Part shown: piece after piece, positions 62,327-64,000 of the stretch
Numbering within the stretch: the stretch's first letter is position 1
Layout of the letters: every line of letters begins with the position of its first letter
NCBI RefSeq assembly: GCF_014642735.1
Contig: NZ_BMIV01000001.1
Coordinates: forward strand, 62,001-126,000
Source: Paracoccus acridae
GTDB taxonomy: Bacteria > Pseudomonadota > Alphaproteobacteria > Rhodobacterales > Rhodobacteraceae
Length of the DNA: 64,000 nucleotides
Direction of reading: 5' to 3'
Notes under the pieces: generated by a model
Database searches by the model: none
Told to the model about the DNA's origin: nothing
What the model saw: only the letters and a program-made list of their open reading frames with translations
Position numbers and translations under genes: made by a program

Positions 62327-63394
62327 CTAGCGGAACTGCTTGGCCAGCTTCAGCCCCTGGCCCTGATAGTTGGACTTGATGCCCGCGCCATAGAGACAGT
62401 CCGGGCGGGCCGCCATGCGTTCATAGACGAGTCGGCCGACGACCTGGCCATGTTCCAGCACGAAGGGCGCCTCGTGGCAGCGGACCTCCAGCACGCCGCG
62501 CGCGCCGGTGCCGGTTTCGCCGATGCCGAAGCCGGGATCGAAGAAGCCTGCGTAATGGACGCGGAATTCGCCGACCATCGCCAGATAGGGGGCCATCTCG
62601 GCGGCGTAATCGGCGGGTATCGCCACCGATTCGCGGCTGACGAGGATATAGAAGGCGCCGGGATCCAGGATCAGGCGGCCATCGGTCGTATGCAATTCGT
62701 CCCAGAAATCGCGGGCCTCATAGGCGCCGATGCGGTCCAGGTCGATCACCCCGCTGTGGGGCCTGGCGCGGTATCCCACCAGATTGCCGCTGGCGGGCTT
62801 CAGATCGACCGAAAATCCCAGGCCGTTGTCGATCAGGGCCGGGCCGCCCACCAAGGGCTCGCGGGCGTTCAGCTCACGCAACTGGGCGTCCGACAGAACC
62901 GCCTGACCCCGCCGGAGCCGCAACTGGTTCAGCCTCATGCCGGGACGGACCAGGACCGAAAAGCTGCGCGGGCAGATCTCGGCGAAAAGGAACCCGTCAT
63001 AGCCTTCGGGCAGGCGGTCGAATTCGGTGCCGTCATCGGCGACCAGCCGGGTCAGCAGGTCAAGCCTGCCGGTCGAGGATTTGGCATTGGCCACCGCCGT
63101 CAATCCGGCGGGCAGCGCCACCCGTTCCATCAGCGGCACCAGATAAACGCAGCCACGTTCCAGGACTGCACCGTCACTCAGGTCCATCTGATGCATCTGA
63201 ACGTCGGCCAGGCGGTCCATGACCCTGTTCCCACGCCCCGCCAGAAAGCTGGCGCGCAGCCGATAGGCGACCGATCCCAGCCGCAGATCAAGGCTGGCGG
63301 GCTGGATCTGTTCGGGGATGATGGCGGGATCCGCCGAGATCGCGCCCGACCGGATCAGGTCGCGGATGCCGCTGTCGGGAAGAACGCCGTTCAT
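62327..63394 (-). CDS. dcd: 2'-deoxycytidine 5'-triphosphate deaminase, two-domain form
   Basis: Deaminates dCTP to dUTP in thymidylate synthesis. The 355 residues are about twice the size of E. coli Dcd (193) and contain two dUTPase-like jelly-roll halves: residues 1-190 (QPASLDLRLGSVAYRLRASF, ANAKSSTGRLDLLTRL) and 190-355 (GAFYILVSRESVAIPADYAAEM, FFDPGFGIG). This double form (DCD_N family) is usual in Alphaproteobacteria. AAAGGA precedes the ATG. The tRNA-Pro gene lies just upstream on the same strand. Confidence 0.93.
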   Translation of the reverse strand: MNGVLPDSGIRDLIRSGAISADPAIIPEQIQPASLDLRLGSVAYRLRASFLAGRGNRVMDRLADVQMHQMDLSDGAVLERGCVYLVPLMERVALPAGLTAVANAKSSTGRLDLLTRLVADDGTEFDRLPEGYDGFLFAEICPRSFSVLVRPGMRLNQLRLRRGQAVLSDAQLRELNAREPLVGGPALIDNGLGFSVDLKPASGNLVGYRARPHSGVIDLDRIGAYEARDFWDELHTTDGRLILDPGAFYILVSRESVAIPADYAAEMAPYLAMVGEFRVHYAGFFDPGFGIGETGTGARGVLEVRCHEAPFVLEHGQVVGRLVYERMAARPDCLYGAGIKSNYQGQGLKLAKQFR

Positions 63395-63409
63395 GCTGGT
63401 CCTTTCATG

Positions 63410-63447
63410 CGAAAACGCCCACCCCCGGCAGGGAATGGGCGTTTTCG
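63410..63447 (-). terminator. Terminator downstream of tRNA-Pro
   Basis: Perfect 12-bp inverted repeat CGAAAACGCCCA/TGGGCGTTTTCG; on the minus strand the second arm provides the T-run. It overlaps the 5' leader of dcd, so dcd transcription may begin after it or read through from the tRNA. Confidence 0.8.
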
Positions 63448-63450
63448 AAA

Positions 63451-63528
63451 TGGTCGGGCCGGCGAGATTCGAACTCGCGGCCTTCCGCCCCCCAGACGGA
63501 CGCGCTAACCAGACTGCGCCACGGCCCG
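63451..63528 (-). tRNA. tRNA-Pro (anticodon GGG)
   Basis: The 78-nt minus-strand sequence folds into a full cloverleaf: acceptor CGGGCCG/CGGCCCG, D-stem GCGC/GCGC, anticodon stem TCCGT/GCGGA with loop CTGGGGG (anticodon GGG), T-arm GCGAG-TTCGAAT-CTCGC, discriminator A and encoded CCA. The C1-G72 pair is characteristic of bacterial tRNA-Pro. Confidence 0.97.
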
Positions 63529-63607
63529 ACGCGCACCGTATAGAGCGATCCTGCGGCGCTGCACAAGGGCTGCAATGCGGAAATCTGCGCCATAAAGGCC
63601 CAGCCGG

Positions 63608-64000
63608 TCAGCAAAACCGTGCCAGGGCATCGCGCAGCCGCGACAAGGACGCGCGATGATGGGGCGCGGTCGCATCGCTGGGGTGCAAATCGCGCAGCCG
63701 GGCGTTCAGCGCCACCATGTCGCCAAGCCACCCGGCGGGCGGGCCGTCATGGAAATGATCGTGGTGGCGGTTCGATGCGGCGTGCGGGACGGACATGGGC
63801 CGCCTGCGCATCCTGGATCGCGGTTCGTGCCGGGGAAGGCTGTCGAAATCGTCCTCGACGCCGTCGGGTTCGGGAATGTCGCTGTCGGCCAGAGTTTCGA
63901 TGGCATCGTTCAGGCGCGCCATGCCGCGTTCGCGGACCGATGCGCCGCGGTCGCGGGCCAAAAGCTTCTTGGCGCCCCGGATCGTCAACCCCTCGTCCCG
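63608..64000 (-). CDS. MerR-family transcriptional regulator, 5' end outside window
   Basis: C-terminal 130 codons of a frame that runs off the right edge. The first visible residues RDEGLTIRGAKKLLA are the end of a MerR-type helix-turn-helix/wing region. The rest is a charged, His-rich, poorly ordered region without cysteines typical of metal sensors. In relatives the gene downstream of ihfA and upstream of tRNA-Pro has this form, so ihfA may lie just outside. The effector is unknown. Confidence 0.8.
   Translation of the reverse strand, partial: RDEGLTIRGAKKLLARDRGASVRERGMARLNDAIETLADSDIPEPDGVEDDFDSLPRHEPRSRMRRRPMSVPHAASNRHHDHFHDGPPAGWLGDMVALNARLRDLHPSDATAPHHRASLSRLRDALARFC

Noticed and set aside
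63452-63528. Reading the tRNA anticodon as part of a six-G run with other register.
   Set aside because: Only the GGG register keeps a 5-bp anticodon stem and a 7-nt loop with T33, and the acceptor C1-G72 pair fits proline.

Overview
The window looks like chromosomal DNA from a member of the Rhodobacteraceae, most likely Paracoccus or a close relative. The basis is high GC with strong third-position bias, alphaproteobacterial marker families (DUF3035/BamF, DUF1013/TrcR, DUF1674, COQ9, a two-domain dCTP deaminase, RibA with a long N-terminal extension), and gene neighbourhoods typical of that family. Nearly all of it is housekeeping sequence. I see no phage, IS element, integrase, CRISPR array or rRNA. 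There is one tRNA gene, tRNA-Pro(GGG).

Layout. 1-6454 (minus strand): rsmB, purH, lspA, a BamF-like lipoprotein, a cytochrome P450 and the start of an M16 peptidase. 6512-11989 (plus): DUF1674 (SdhAF4-like), amidase, aminotransferase, ftsK. 12001-16947: a DUF1275 permease, a DUF2268-like protein with a degraded zinc motif, then a tight minus-strand operon (thioredoxin-TPR, LON substrate-binding domain, Trm112-like, rhomboid) and xthA. 17097-19439: MFS transporter and a Xi-class glutathione transferase, followed by the only long gene-free stretch (19440-20011). 20012-26383: response regulator, ribA, L,D-transpeptidase, alkB-like monooxygenase, mutY, DUF721, DsbA-like thioredoxin, mscL. 26403-33956: ald with a divergent Lrp regulator, an esterase, a low-GC membrane protein, rpsU, COQ9, quinone oxidoreductase, RNase T2, TrcR-like regulator, GlsB-type membrane protein. 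34068-39422: gabD-like dehydrogenase, a probable new small ORF, S58 peptidase, smpB, sseA, aromatic aminotransferase. 39430-45212: comEC opposite gltX-gltA-SDR. 45269-51621: aminopeptidase P, UPF0173, recJ, glpX, bolA, J-domain protein. 51688-55230: DEAD-box helicase and lnt. 55505-62274: argS, SPOR protein, nagZ, scpA, scpB, a small basic protein and a THUMP methyltransferase. 62327-64000: dCTP deaminase, tRNA-Pro and a MerR-type regulator cut by the window edge.

The genes serve translation (gltX, argS, smpB, rpsU, rsmB), cell-envelope work (lspA, lnt, BamF, nagZ, SPOR, L,D-transpeptidase), chromosome handling (ftsK, scpAB, recJ, mutY, xthA) and central metabolism (gltA, glpX, ald, purH, ribA).

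The most striking unexplained structure is a dispersed family of composite intergenic elements: a GC-rich hairpin, a C-run, a GGATATTT box and an ...GAAG tail. I count eight positions. They sit directly at gene 3' ends, in one case encode the last residues of a protein, and in another supply a ribosome binding site. Other leads are a 36-codon basic ORF with its own terminator beside gabD, a DUF2268 protein that has lost its catalytic residues, a tight proteostasis-flavoured operon, and a CtrA-like site between comEC and gltX.
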